DNA from: an uncultured Verrucomicrobiales bacterium
Lineage (GTDB): Bacteria; Verrucomicrobiota; Verrucomicrobiia; Verrucomicrobiales; Akkermansiaceae
Direction: 5' to 3'
NCBI GenBank assembly: GCA_937885815.1
Contig: CALABM010000216.1
Span: 1 to 23,689 of the forward strand
Length of the DNA: 23,689 bases
Shown: positions 1 to 7,671 of the stretch, in pieces
How positions within the stretch are numbered: position 1 is the first letter of the stretch
How the letters are laid out: each line of letters begins with the position of its first letter
Notes under the pieces: generated by a model
The model's database searches: none
Told to the model about the DNA's origin: nothing
Seen by the model: only the letters and a program-made list of their open reading frames with translations
Program-made: the position numbers and the translations under genes

Positions 1-113
1 ACATGGACGCTCCCAACCACCCCCTCCACGAGGCTTACATGCGCACCTCGCATCCCCGCCACCGATTCGCCAATGAGCAGTACGACCGCCTGGCGTTCGG
101 TCACCCGCTCTGA
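1..113 (+). CDS. 3' end of an unidentified protein (partial)
   Basis: An open frame enters from the left edge and stops at TGA 111-113, giving 36 complete C-terminal codons that end in FGHPL. The tail is rich in His, Arg and Pro (HEAYMRTSHPRHRF) and shows no motif I recognise. It is treated as real because a strong factor-independent terminator pointing the same way follows 85 bp later. The start and the function lie outside the window. Confidence 0.5.
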   Translation, partial: MDAPNHPLHEAYMRTSHPRHRFANEQYDRLAFGHPL

Positions 114-198
114 GTGCAAGTGCGCTCAGGTCATTGCCCCTCTTCTCCGGCGGGTCTCGGAGGAGGAATTGGAATTGTGAGATGATGTGCATAACGCG

Positions 199-239
199 TC
201 TCCCGCTCCGGCAGCAGCCGGGGCGGGAGATTGATTTTT
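199..239 (+). terminator. Intrinsic terminator after the left-edge gene
   Basis: A 14-bp stem (199-212 with 217-230, one G-T wobble) closes over the loop AGCA and is followed by TTGATTTTT. The T-run is on the plus strand, so it serves the partial gene at the left edge. The stem could also block transcription coming the other way from the minus-strand gene that stops at 261, but no T-run supports that direction. Confidence 0.8.
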
Positions 240-260
240 CAGTGGCTTGCACACGTGGGC

Positions 261-2297
261 TTAGTTCCGCCACTGCCTCAGGCGTTCCAGCATGGCCGGT
301 GTGATATCATCATCACAGAAGAGGCCGATGCCGGCAGGAGAGGTGCTGCGCAGGCGCTCCAGCTCGGCCGGGAGACTCTCAGCGGTGGAGTCCGGCAGGT
401 GAATACCGGGGGCAAGGGGGATGCGCTGTTGCGTTTGTGCTGAGGCTTGTTCCGCGCAGGCTGTGGCCCACTCTGAGGGCTCATTGTAGAAGGAGTGGTA
501 AAGCATGGGCAGGGCAAGGTCCAGCCGGAACTGCTGCCAGTCTTGGCGCACGAGCTGGGCGGCTATCTGCGGGGTGGGGAATACAGCACAGGCCGCACGC
601 AGGTTATGACTGCGGATTCGCTCACAAAGCGCATTCGCTACATGGGCCACGCTCTGCAGGCGGAACTCTCTCCAGTCCGCATCTTCATCCGCCGCTTCGG
701 CCACATCTCGCCCGTAAGCGCGGCGGAAGGCATTGCGGCAGCGCTCGCAGTAGCAGTAGTCATACTCAGGCAGTTCCTTGCTCATGTCCAGCCCGTATTT
801 TTCCCACAGGCCGCGGGGGAGGATGACATCCGGCATGCGGAGGTAATCCAGCTGGATGCCGGTGAGGCCCGGAATGGTGGCTAGAGCGTCCACCAGAGCG
901 AGCAGGTGGGAGAGAGCTTCTGCGTTATTCGGGCAGAGGAACTGATAATACTCCACGAAGGGGCGGTCTTCCGGGGCGTGGCAAGAGAGGCCATGGCGGT
1001 TCACTGCGTACCAGTCCGGGTGTTGCAGGGCCGTGGCGTCCCCGGGGCGGTTCAGTGCCCAGAGCCAAGCGTACACCTGTAGACCCTGAGCATGGGCAAT
1101 GGGGGTGAGGTGGGCGAGCTGTTCCGTATTGCCGCCGATGATGACGGCGTATATGCCGGCCTCCGCCAGCTTGGCGAAGTGCTGCTGCCACCACGCTGTA
1201 TCCCCCACATGCTTGCCGCCTTGTACCCAGAGATAAAGCGGAGTGTGTTTTTCATCCGGAGGGGTGAGGGTGAGGTGGGCGCTGTTGTCCAGCGTGAGTT
1301 TTGTGCCATCGCTTGCCGTGCTTGTGGCTGCGAAATACTGCTGAGAGGTGAAGAGCGGTGTGACTCCCCCGGCGTTCAGCGTGGAAGAGAAGTTCCCGTG
1401 CTCAGCGCGGTGAGCCAGCTGGGCGTTATAATAGGCAAAAAGACTGCGCTGAGCATTGTCCGTGGCCGGTACGGGCATGCTTTCAAACCCGCTGCCCGCC
1501 GGGCGTTCGCTCAGGCGAACATAGCCCCAGAACTCAGGGCAGTGGATGTTAATGACGCCTGTGGGAGCCCACACATGGTTGCTTTCCGGCAGGGGGGAGC
1601 CGTCCTCAGCGGTGAGCTTGCTGTAGCCGCAGGGGGATGCGGCATCCGCCTGAACTCGCCAGTTCACGCGAGAGAAATTCATGCGCAGGGTGGTGCCGGC
1701 TGCGGGCGGTGAGCAGCGGCGCGGCTGGGCGGAATGCCCCGTGATGCTGCTCCATGGAATGGCGATTTCCACGCTCCAGCCTTCATCCGTATCTGCCGGA
1801 TTATTCAGGGTGCCGCGCAGATGAACGGCGCTTTTCAGCCCGGGGATGTTCCAGTCATGCAGAGCCTGATTGGCCGTGCGATACGGGGCGGTGAGGAAGA
1901 GGTCCCACACGGTGTTCAGGGCGTTCACCTCAAGCTCCAGATAGTTCAGCCCATCGCCATCCGGGTCAATGAATACCTCGAAGTCCGGGTCGTGGTAAAT
2001 GACGGAATCTCGCTCGCGCAACGTGGCCCACAGATGGGGCTCTTTCATGTCTGCCAGCACATAGAGATACTCGTCATCCCAGAGCATGCGTACCTCAGTT
2101 TCAGCCGCGATAGCCGGGCCTACTATATCTCTGAGCGGGCTGAGGCGCATGGCTTGCTGCCAAGCGGATTCATCACCACGGCCATCAATCGTGAGGGCCT
2201 CCGCTGCTCGCTGGCATACGTAAGTGGGCGGGGCAGGGGGCGGCTCAGCAGCACAAAGGCTACTTGTCAGAAGTACGGGCATTAGGTATTTCCTCAT
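261..2297 (-). CDS. Exported CBM9-like / GHL10 (family-10-like glycosyl hydrolase) fusion protein
   Basis: This is a 678-residue protein with an N-terminal Sec-type signal (residues 1-17, MRKYL then a hydrophobic stretch to SLCAAE). Residues about 28-265 resemble the CBM9-like sugar-binding fold seen in many Verrucomicrobia, Planctomycetes and Bacteroidetes proteins (LTIDGRGDESAW, FEVFIDPDGDG, EGWSVEIAIPW). Residues about 352-675 resemble the glycosyl-hydrolase-like GHL10 TIM barrel (YAWLWALNRPGD, then GLTGIQLDYLRMPD with Asp484 as a candidate catalytic residue). A CYCERC cluster at 515-520 is typical of GHL10-like proteins and might bind a metal. The gene starts 45 bp after holA on the same strand, so it may be its second gene. 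The substrate cannot be told from sequence. A polysaccharide or glycan role outside the cytoplasm is inferred from the domains and the signal peptide. Confidence 0.8.
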   Translation of the reverse strand: MRKYLMPVLLTSSLCAAEPPPAPPTYVCQRAAEALTIDGRGDESAWQQAMRLSPLRDIVGPAIAAETEVRMLWDDEYLYVLADMKEPHLWATLRERDSVIYHDPDFEVFIDPDGDGLNYLELEVNALNTVWDLFLTAPYRTANQALHDWNIPGLKSAVHLRGTLNNPADTDEGWSVEIAIPWSSITGHSAQPRRCSPPAAGTTLRMNFSRVNWRVQADAASPCGYSKLTAEDGSPLPESNHVWAPTGVINIHCPEFWGYVRLSERPAGSGFESMPVPATDNAQRSLFAYYNAQLAHRAEHGNFSSTLNAGGVTPLFTSQQYFAATSTASDGTKLTLDNSAHLTLTPPDEKHTPLYLWVQGGKHVGDTAWWQQHFAKLAEAGIYAVIIGGNTEQLAHLTPIAHAQGLQVYAWLWALNRPGDATALQHPDWYAVNRHGLSCHAPEDRPFVEYYQFLCPNNAEALSHLLALVDALATIPGLTGIQLDYLRMPDVILPRGLWEKYGLDMSKELPEYDYCYCERCRNAFRRAYGRDVAEAADEDADWREFRLQSVAHVANALCERIRSHNLRAACAVFPTPQIAAQLVRQDWQQFRLDLALPMLYHSFYNEPSEWATACAEQASAQTQQRIPLAPGIHLPDSTAESLPAELERLRSTSPAGIGLFCDDDITPAMLERLRQWRN

Positions 2298-2342
2298 GCC
2301 GCATAGATAACATATTTTTCCCGGTAAGAGAAGAAAAAATGC

Positions 2343-3434
2343 TCAGGCTGTCAGGGAGACCACGAGTTTGTGAAGAATATCGCGGTCATCCAGTTGGGTG
2401 GAGACGAGCTGGCGGTCCGCCGTGGCGCAGGCCTGCAAATCCTTGCGGGCTTTTTTCAGGGTGAGCTTGCCACAGGTGCGGGCGGCATTGAAAAGAGCGT
2501 AGGCGTTCGGGGTGCCGTCTTTCTTCAGGGGAAGGATTTTGCGGTCCGAGGGCAGGAGCTTGCCGAGGGCGGATTCAAAGCTGCGGTAGTTATTCGCATC
2601 GATGCCGAAGGAATCCATGAGGAGGCGAGCGCAGAAGCGGTTCCTGACGGTGGGCACGATGGCGGCACGCATAATGGTGACAGCGGCTTCGCCATGCTCC
2701 AGCTGCTCATTGATAAGGCGCACGGCCAGTCGGCAGTCGCTTTGCTCAATGGCGCGAGATATCTCGAAGATGACGCCGTTTCGTGACACGGCCACCATGA
2801 GGTCTACGTCCTGCATGCTCACGCGGCGGCGATCCGGCCCGAGGTAGACATCTATCTTGGCCAGCTCATTGCCAATCTGGCGCGTGCTTTCGTTTACGCG
2901 GTGCACGAACAAATCCAGCGCATCATTATCAAAGGTAAGCCCGAGGGGCTTGGCCATACGCATGGTGAGAGCGGCTACCTCACTTTCCCAACCGGGTTTG
3001 GAGATGTCAATCTTAGTGAACTCCTTCACCTGTGCTACTGTGCCGAGCTTCTTGAAGAAGGAGCGGCGTTTATCCATTTCAGCACTGCTGAGGATGAAGT
3101 AGGTGTCAAAGGGCAGATTGCTCAGCACGTTCAGCAGGTCTTCCATGGCCTCCTGTACAGCCTCACTGCGGGCCCCGGAAGGAGTATCGGCCAAGAAGTT
3201 CACGCCTTTGAGCCAGATGACTTTCCGCCCGCCGAACATGTTCATCATCTGCAGGCCGGAGATGGCTCGGCGTATGAGCTCCACGGCTTCATCCGCAGTG
3301 GCAGCAGCACCGTCTATCGTTTCATCACCCCAACCGTCACCGCCGGCTGAGAGTTCTGCAGCGCATTTGGACGCCGCACTGCCTGCGGCGCCTTCATCAC
3401 TGCCGAAAAAAACGAAACTACTTGCCTCTGCCAT
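2343..3434 (-). CDS. holA: DNA polymerase III, delta subunit
   Basis: The 363-residue product matches the delta clamp-loader subunit in length and layout. It has an N-terminal FVFFGSDEG segment (the 'yllyGeD' region), a middle region with VIWLKGVNFL and FILSSAEMDKR, and a helical C-terminal domain (NELAKIDVYLG; ILPLKKDGTPNAYALFNAARTC). Delta opens the beta sliding clamp at the replication fork; like other delta subunits it has no working Walker A motif. The start codon ATG at 3434 lies 11 nt after a good -10 element, so the mRNA leader should be only about 4 nt. A run of Ala/Gly-rich residues (about 14-45) looks longer than in E. coli delta. Confidence 0.9.
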   Translation of the reverse strand: MAEASSFVFFGSDEGAAGSAASKCAAELSAGGDGWGDETIDGAAATADEAVELIRRAISGLQMMNMFGGRKVIWLKGVNFLADTPSGARSEAVQEAMEDLLNVLSNLPFDTYFILSSAEMDKRRSFFKKLGTVAQVKEFTKIDISKPGWESEVAALTMRMAKPLGLTFDNDALDLFVHRVNESTRQIGNELAKIDVYLGPDRRRVSMQDVDLMVAVSRNGVIFEISRAIEQSDCRLAVRLINEQLEHGEAAVTIMRAAIVPTVRNRFCARLLMDSFGIDANNYRSFESALGKLLPSDRKILPLKKDGTPNAYALFNAARTCGKLTLKKARKDLQACATADRQLVSTQLDDRDILHKLVVSLTA

Positions 3435-3445
3435 ATACGCCCTGC

Positions 3446-3474
3446 ATTATGCCAGAACTTCTGCGGGAAGTCAA
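3446..3474 (-). promoter_or_regulatory. holA promoter
   Basis: On the minus strand TTGACT (3469-3474) and CATAAT (3446-3451) are separated by exactly 17 nt. The -10 ends 11 nt before the ATG. A short inverted repeat AGTCA-N5-TGACT (3469-3483) covers the -35. Five-base arms could be chance. Confidence 0.65.
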
Positions 3475-3489
3475 ACTCTGACTGCGTCA

Positions 3490-3538
3490 GGTAGTAAAGC
3501 AAAGCCGGCGATTCTCTGTGGTGAGAGAATCGCCGGGC
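3490..3538 (-). terminator. clpB terminator
   Basis: A perfect 13-bp stem (3505-3517 with 3524-3536) has a 6-nt loop. On the minus strand it is followed by GCTTTGCTTTACT, a T-rich but interrupted tail. It lies 22 bp after the clpB stop and before the holA promoter, so it separates the two units. Confidence 0.75.
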
Positions 3539-3558
3539 GGTGTTTTGGGGTGTGAGTG

Positions 3559-6135
3559 TTATCGCATGATGATACTGTCCCCTTCAGCATCCACGAGGAT
3601 GGTGCTGCCCTCGGGGTATTTGCCACCGAGAATGGCGAGGCTGAGCGGGTCCAGAATATCACGCTGGATGGCTCGCTTGAGCGGACGGGCGCCGTATACG
3701 GGGTCATAGCCGTGGGTAGCCACAAGCTCCGTGGCCGCGGGGGTGAGCTCCAGCTTAAGACCGCGCGCGGCAAGGCGTTTGCGGACGCGCTCCAGCTGGA
3801 TATCCACGATGCGGGCGAGGTCTTCCTTCTGCAGGCGGTCGAAGATGATGATATCGTCCACGCGGTTCAGGAATTCGGGGCGGAAGTGGCCGCGGAGGGC
3901 GTTCAGCGCCTTTTCGTTACGGGCGGTAGCATCACTTTCAGAGAGGATGAACTGGGAGCCGATGTTGCTCGTCATGATGAGCACTGTGTTCGTGAAGTCC
4001 ACGGTGCGCCCCTGTCCATCCGTGATTCGGCCATCATCCAGCACTTGCAGCAGCACGTTGAAGACGTCCGGGTGGGCTTTTTCGATTTCATCGAAAAGTA
4101 CCACGCTGTACGGTCTGCGGCGTACGGCTTCCGTCAGCTGGCCACCCTCATCATAGCCCACGTATCCGGGAGGTGCTCCGATGAGGCGGGACACGCTGTG
4201 CTTTTCCATGTGCTCTGACATGTCAATGCGCACCATGGCTGCTTCATCATCAAAGAGGAACTCTGCCAAGGCCTTAGCCAGCTCGGTTTTGCCCACACCG
4301 GTGGGGCCCAGGAAGATGAAGGAGCCCAGCGGTCGGTTTTCATCCTGCAGACCGGCGCGAGAGCGGCGCACGGCGTCGGCCACGGCCTTCACAGCATCCT
4401 GCTGGCCGATGAGGCGGGCGCCGAGGCGTTCCTCCATGTGCAGGAGTTTTTCTCGCTCACCTTCGGCAAGGCGGGCGGCGGGAATGCCGGTCCATGTGGA
4501 AACTACTTTAGCGATATCACTTTCCGTGACTTCTTCCTTCAGCAGGCCTTCGCCGCTCTCCTGCAGGCGGAGCAGGGAGGCGCGTGCCTCTGCCGCGGCT
4601 TTTTCTACGGCCGGGATTTCGCCGTAGAGGATCTCGGAGGCGCGTGCGAGGTCTCCCCTGCGCTGGGCTTGTTCGGCCTCGGTGCGCAGGGTGTCTATCT
4701 TCTGCTGAGCATCTCGGGCGCTGATGACCACCTCTTTTTCGCTCTTCCACTGGGCTATCATGGCGTCCACCTTTTCTTTGGTGTCAGCCAGCTCGTGGGT
4801 GATTTTCTCGAGGCGTTGTTTGGAATCTGCGTCCTTTTCCTTGGCGAGGGCCTGGCGTTCCATTTCCAGCTGCATGGCGGTGCGGTTCAGCTCATCAATC
4901 TCAGCGGGCATGCTATCCAGCTCGATTTTGAGGCGCGCAGCGGCTTCGTCCACGAGGTCCACGGCTTTATCCGGAAGGAAGCGGTCCGAGATGTAGCGAT
5001 TGCTCAAGGTGGCGGCAGCCACGAGGGCGCTATCGGTGATATGCACGCCATGGTGCACTTCATAGCGCTCTTTCAGGCCTCGGAGGATGGCGATGGTATC
5101 CTCCACGCTCGGTTCCGCCACATATACGGGCTGGAAGCGGCGCTCCAGCGCGGCATCCTTCTCGATGTACTTGCGATATTCATCCAGCGTGGTGGCGCCG
5201 ATAGTGCGCAGCTCACCGCGAGCCAGGGCGGGTTTCAGGAGGTTGGCGGCGTCCATGCTGCCTTCTCCGCCTGCACCGGCACCCACGAGGGTGTGCAGCT
5301 CATCAATGAAGAGGATGATTTCCCCGTTGGAGGAAGTGACCTCTTTAATGAAGGCTTTCAGGCGCTCCTCGAACTCACCTCGGTACTTGGCGCCGGCCAG
5401 CATGGAGCCGATGTTCAGGCTTACCAAGCGTTTGCCCTGCATGCTGTCAGGCACATCACCATCCACAATGCGGCGGGCCAGACCTTCCGCAATGGCTGTT
5501 TTACCCACACCGGGCTCACCGATGAGCACAGGGTTATTCTTGGTGCGGCGTGAGAGGATTTGCAGCACGCGGCGAATCTCGCTGTCGCGGCCGATTACGG
5601 GGTCAATCTTTCCCTGGCGGGCGCGAGCGGTCAGGTCGGTGCCGTATTTTTCGAGCGTTTCGTATTTTTCTTCCGGGTTCTGATCCGTGATACGCTGGTT
5701 GCCACGCACTTCCTTGAGGGCCTGAAGGTAGCGGTCCTGGGTGAGCCCGCACTTTTCCAGTACACGGCGGAGCTCCGGCTCTGCCTCCAGTATGCCGAGC
5801 ACCACGTGCTCCACACTCAGGAAATCATCCTTCATGCGCTTGCGCTGCTCTTCGGCGGCGGTCAGGCACTTATCCAGCTCCGGGCCGATACCCGGTGCTG
5901 AGGCCACCGCTCCGCTCTGGCGGGGCTTGCGTGCTAACTCTTCTTGCAGAGCGCGTGTCAGTACGTCTGTATCTGCTCCAGCTTTTTTCAGTACAGAGGA
6001 GAGCACACCGCCCTCCTGCTGCACAAGAGCCAGAAGCAGCTCCGCAGGGTATATCTGGGCGCGGCCGCCACTCGCAGCATTTTTCTGCGATGCCTGCAGC
6101 GCCTCCATCAGTTTTGTCGTCAGGTTGTTGTTCAT
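3559..6135 (-). CDS. clpB: ATP-dependent disaggregase chaperone ClpB
   Basis: Full-length ClpB of 858 residues when started at the ATG at 6135 (E. coli ClpB is 857). Order: N-terminal Clp domain, first AAA+ domain with Walker A GEPGVGKT at residues 206-213 and Walker B IILFIDELHT, coiled-coil middle domain (about 400-525, charged and Ala/Gln-rich), second AAA+ domain with GPTGVGKT and VVLFDEIEKAHPDV, then the C-terminal small domain. It works as a hexamer with DnaK to rescue aggregated proteins in the cytoplasm. The frame can be opened 13 codons earlier with a TTG at 6174, but that TTG is part of the predicted -35 element, so the ATG is preferred. No Shine-Dalgarno is seen. I see no CIRCE element upstream, so HrcA control is not supported. 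Confidence 0.96.
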   Translation of the reverse strand: MNNNLTTKLMEALQASQKNAASGGRAQIYPAELLLALVQQEGGVLSSVLKKAGADTDVLTRALQEELARKPRQSGAVASAPGIGPELDKCLTAAEEQRKRMKDDFLSVEHVVLGILEAEPELRRVLEKCGLTQDRYLQALKEVRGNQRITDQNPEEKYETLEKYGTDLTARARQGKIDPVIGRDSEIRRVLQILSRRTKNNPVLIGEPGVGKTAIAEGLARRIVDGDVPDSMQGKRLVSLNIGSMLAGAKYRGEFEERLKAFIKEVTSSNGEIILFIDELHTLVGAGAGGEGSMDAANLLKPALARGELRTIGATTLDEYRKYIEKDAALERRFQPVYVAEPSVEDTIAILRGLKERYEVHHGVHITDSALVAAATLSNRYISDRFLPDKAVDLVDEAAARLKIELDSMPAEIDELNRTAMQLEMERQALAKEKDADSKQRLEKITHELADTKEKVDAMIAQWKSEKEVVISARDAQQKIDTLRTEAEQAQRRGDLARASEILYGEIPAVEKAAAEARASLLRLQESGEGLLKEEVTESDIAKVVSTWTGIPAARLAEGEREKLLHMEERLGARLIGQQDAVKAVADAVRRSRAGLQDENRPLGSFIFLGPTGVGKTELAKALAEFLFDDEAAMVRIDMSEHMEKHSVSRLIGAPPGYVGYDEGGQLTEAVRRRPYSVVLFDEIEKAHPDVFNVLLQVLDDGRITDGQGRTVDFTNTVLIMTSNIGSQFILSESDATARNEKALNALRGHFRPEFLNRVDDIIIFDRLQKEDLARIVDIQLERVRKRLAARGLKLELTPAATELVATHGYDPVYGARPLKRAIQRDILDPLSLAILGGKYPEGSTILVDAEGDSIIMR

Positions 6136-6145
6136 CTTGGTGATT

Positions 6146-6174
6146 ATGATACACCATTCTTTTGCTTTGTTCAA
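6146..6174 (-). promoter_or_regulatory. clpB promoter
   Basis: On the minus strand TTGAAC (6169-6174) and TATCAT (6146-6151) are 17 nt apart. The -10 ends 10 nt before the ATG, which predicts a leader of about 3 nt. Whether this is a vegetative or a heat-shock promoter cannot be told; it does not fit the enterobacterial sigma-32 pattern. Confidence 0.55.
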
Positions 6175-6629
6175 ATAAAATTATGCGAAGTTATAAAAAA
6201 TATTTTGAGAGGCGGTATAAAACGGCTAGCCAGCGGGGGAGGGGATTAGCCGGGGGCTGTTAAAATCTACTGGTAAAAATAGGTAAAATAGAGCATTCTT
6301 GGGAGTATAGAGTAAGGATGGCTATGAAGTAGATATTTTCTATAACTCACGGAGAACGAAACCATAATCAAGTACTTGCATCAGCTTCAGAAAAGACCTT
6401 TTAAACACTATTTTAGAGTGCTTATAAATTTTCGAAAATGCATTTTTTATGACACCGAATATTCTTAATCTGATATTGAATGAGTTAACTTCATTGTATC
6501 GAGCCAAACCGGAGATAAACACCAGCAAATCTGAAACAGACCCGCAGTTGCGGCTTTTCATGTGTGAAGGCGCAGGTGTTCTGGGAGTGATTTTCTGAAC
6601 CGCTCCGGGTAGTATGGCGCCTGAAGCGG
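6175..6629. other. AT-rich intergenic region, about 455 bp
   Basis: No convincing gene is seen. Composition changes sharply: I count 34 G+C in the 120 bases 6361-6480 (28 %), while the flanking genes are clearly GC-rich. A minus-strand frame at 6340-6561 could encode 73 basic residues (MKSRNCGSVSDL... ending GFVLREL) but has no recognisable domain and no Shine-Dalgarno. At 6598-6631 the arms AACCGCT and AGCGGTT pair across the stop of the exonuclease gene, but no T-run follows, so a terminator is not supported. The stretch might be a decayed insertion or an unrecognised small RNA locus. Confidence 0.45.
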
Positions 6630-7193
6630 TTAAAGCTCCCAGTCCACATCCACGCGGACGGTCTCTCCCTTTTTGTCCACATAATTCACGTAGCCGTTCA
6701 TGGCACCGAACTTGTGAACTTCCATGGTGACTTTTACGTCAAAACAACAGTAGCGCGCAATATCCAGCATCTTTTGCGGGTCACCGGTTTTTTCGTATTC
6801 GGCCCACCATTTGAGGGCGTCTAGGCCTTCGGCTGTTTTGGAGTTGCCGAGGGTGACGGAGGCGACGGAATCCAGCTTGAGGCGGTGGCCGATGCGAGAG
6901 GTGAGGTCCGTGCAGATATCCAGGTTATTGGAAACGTCAGCAAGGGTCCAGAAGGTGAATGGCTGGATGACCTGATAGTCGAAGCCTATGTGGTTATAGC
7001 CCACCACGAGGTCGGCAGTGCGGAGTTCCTCAATAAGCTCCTGCACTTGGTCCTGAGTGTAGATGTGATAAGCGTTATCACGCGTGGAGAAGGTGACAGC
7101 CACGGAGATGCCCATTTTACCGGCCTCATGCCAGCCACCTACCTGAGCAGCGGAGAAGCGGGTTTCTAAATCGAAGTAGACGATGTTTTTCAT
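6630..7193 (-). CDS. Ribonuclease H-like DEDDy 3'-5' exonuclease
   Basis: A 187-residue stand-alone DnaQ-superfamily nuclease. The acidic motifs are in order: YFDLET with Asp8 and Glu10 (ExoI), GYNHIGFDYQVI with Asp72 (ExoII), and YCCFD with Tyr148 and Asp152 (ExoIII, the Y-x3-D form of the DEDDy class). These would bind two metal ions and cut nucleotides from a 3' end. It is closest in style to the RNase_H_2 domains often linked to helicases, but no helicase is attached here. Its ATG overlaps the stop of trmL by 4 bp (ATGA), so the two are translated from one message. Whether the substrate is RNA or DNA is not shown; the link to a tRNA methyltransferase makes RNA a fair guess. Confidence 0.8.
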   Translation of the reverse strand: MKNIVYFDLETRFSAAQVGGWHEAGKMGISVAVTFSTRDNAYHIYTQDQVQELIEELRTADLVVGYNHIGFDYQVIQPFTFWTLADVSNNLDICTDLTSRIGHRLKLDSVASVTLGNSKTAEGLDALKWWAEYEKTGDPQKMLDIARYCCFDVKVTMEVHKFGAMNGYVNYVDKKGETVRVDVDWEL

Positions 7194-7663
7194 AACTGCT
7201 GGGCGGGGAGGGTGCGGCGGAGGCCTTCATACAGCATGATTGCCACGGAGGTGGAGAGGTTGAGCGAGCGGGCGTGTTCTCCCGGCATGGGGATGCGCAG
7301 GGCGGTTTCCGGGTGAGCGGTAATCCAGCGCTCAGGCAGGCCTTTAGATTCAGGGCCGAAGACGAAGTAATCACCATCCTTCAGGGGGATTTCCGGTGCC
7401 CAGATGGAGTGTGTGGCCTTAGTGGAAAGGTACCAGAAGCGGGCTGAGGGATCAGCGGCGGCCTCGAGCTGCTCGAGGGAGTCCCAGAGGTGGAGGTTTA
7501 CGTGAGGCCAGTAGTCCAGTCCTGTACGGCGCACGTGCTTTTCATCCAAGCTGAAGCCGAGGGGCTTAATGAGGTGCAGCGCGGAATTAGTCGCGACGGC
7601 CAAGCGACCGGCGGCGCCGGTGTTGTGGGGGATTTCAGGGTGAAAGAGGACGATGTGGAACAT
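7190..7663 (-). CDS. trmL: tRNA (cytidine/uridine-34-2'-O)-methyltransferase TrmL
   Basis: The 157 residues match the small SpoU/TrmH-family enzyme TrmL, the same length as in E. coli. The SPOUT trefoil-knot motifs are present: HPEIPHNTGAAGR near the N terminus, FGPESKGLP in the middle, and RIPMPGEHARSLNLSTS at the C-terminal knot, which binds S-adenosylmethionine. It methylates the ribose of the wobble nucleotide of certain leucine tRNAs. It starts 8 bp after the sugar transferase stop and overlaps the downstream exonuclease by 4 bp, so it is the middle gene of a three-gene operon. Confidence 0.93.
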   Translation of the reverse strand: MFHIVLFHPEIPHNTGAAGRLAVATNSALHLIKPLGFSLDEKHVRRTGLDYWPHVNLHLWDSLEQLEAAADPSARFWYLSTKATHSIWAPEIPLKDGDYFVFGPESKGLPERWITAHPETALRIPMPGEHARSLNLSTSVAIMLYEGLRRTLPAQQL

Positions 7664-7671
7664 GCCCGGCT

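Noticed and set aside
160..302. Short plus-strand frame from the ATG near 182, after an AGGAGG
   Set aside because: The frame runs through the terminator hairpin and into the 3' end of the CBM9-like/GHL10 gene on the other strand; the AGGAGG is too far from the ATG.
4438..5553. 371-codon plus-strand frame opposite clpB
   Set aside because: A shadow of clpB with no recognisable domain, no promoter and no start signal.
6136..6250. CIRCE (HrcA) or sigma-32 heat-shock site before clpB
   Set aside because: No TTAGCACTC-N9-GAGTGCTAA and no CTTGAA/CCCCAT pair with proper spacing; a vegetative-type -35/-10 fits better.
6340..6561. 73-residue basic minus-strand frame as a real gene
   Set aside because: No homology recognised, no promoter or Shine-Dalgarno, and AT-rich composition; kept only as part of the intergenic note.
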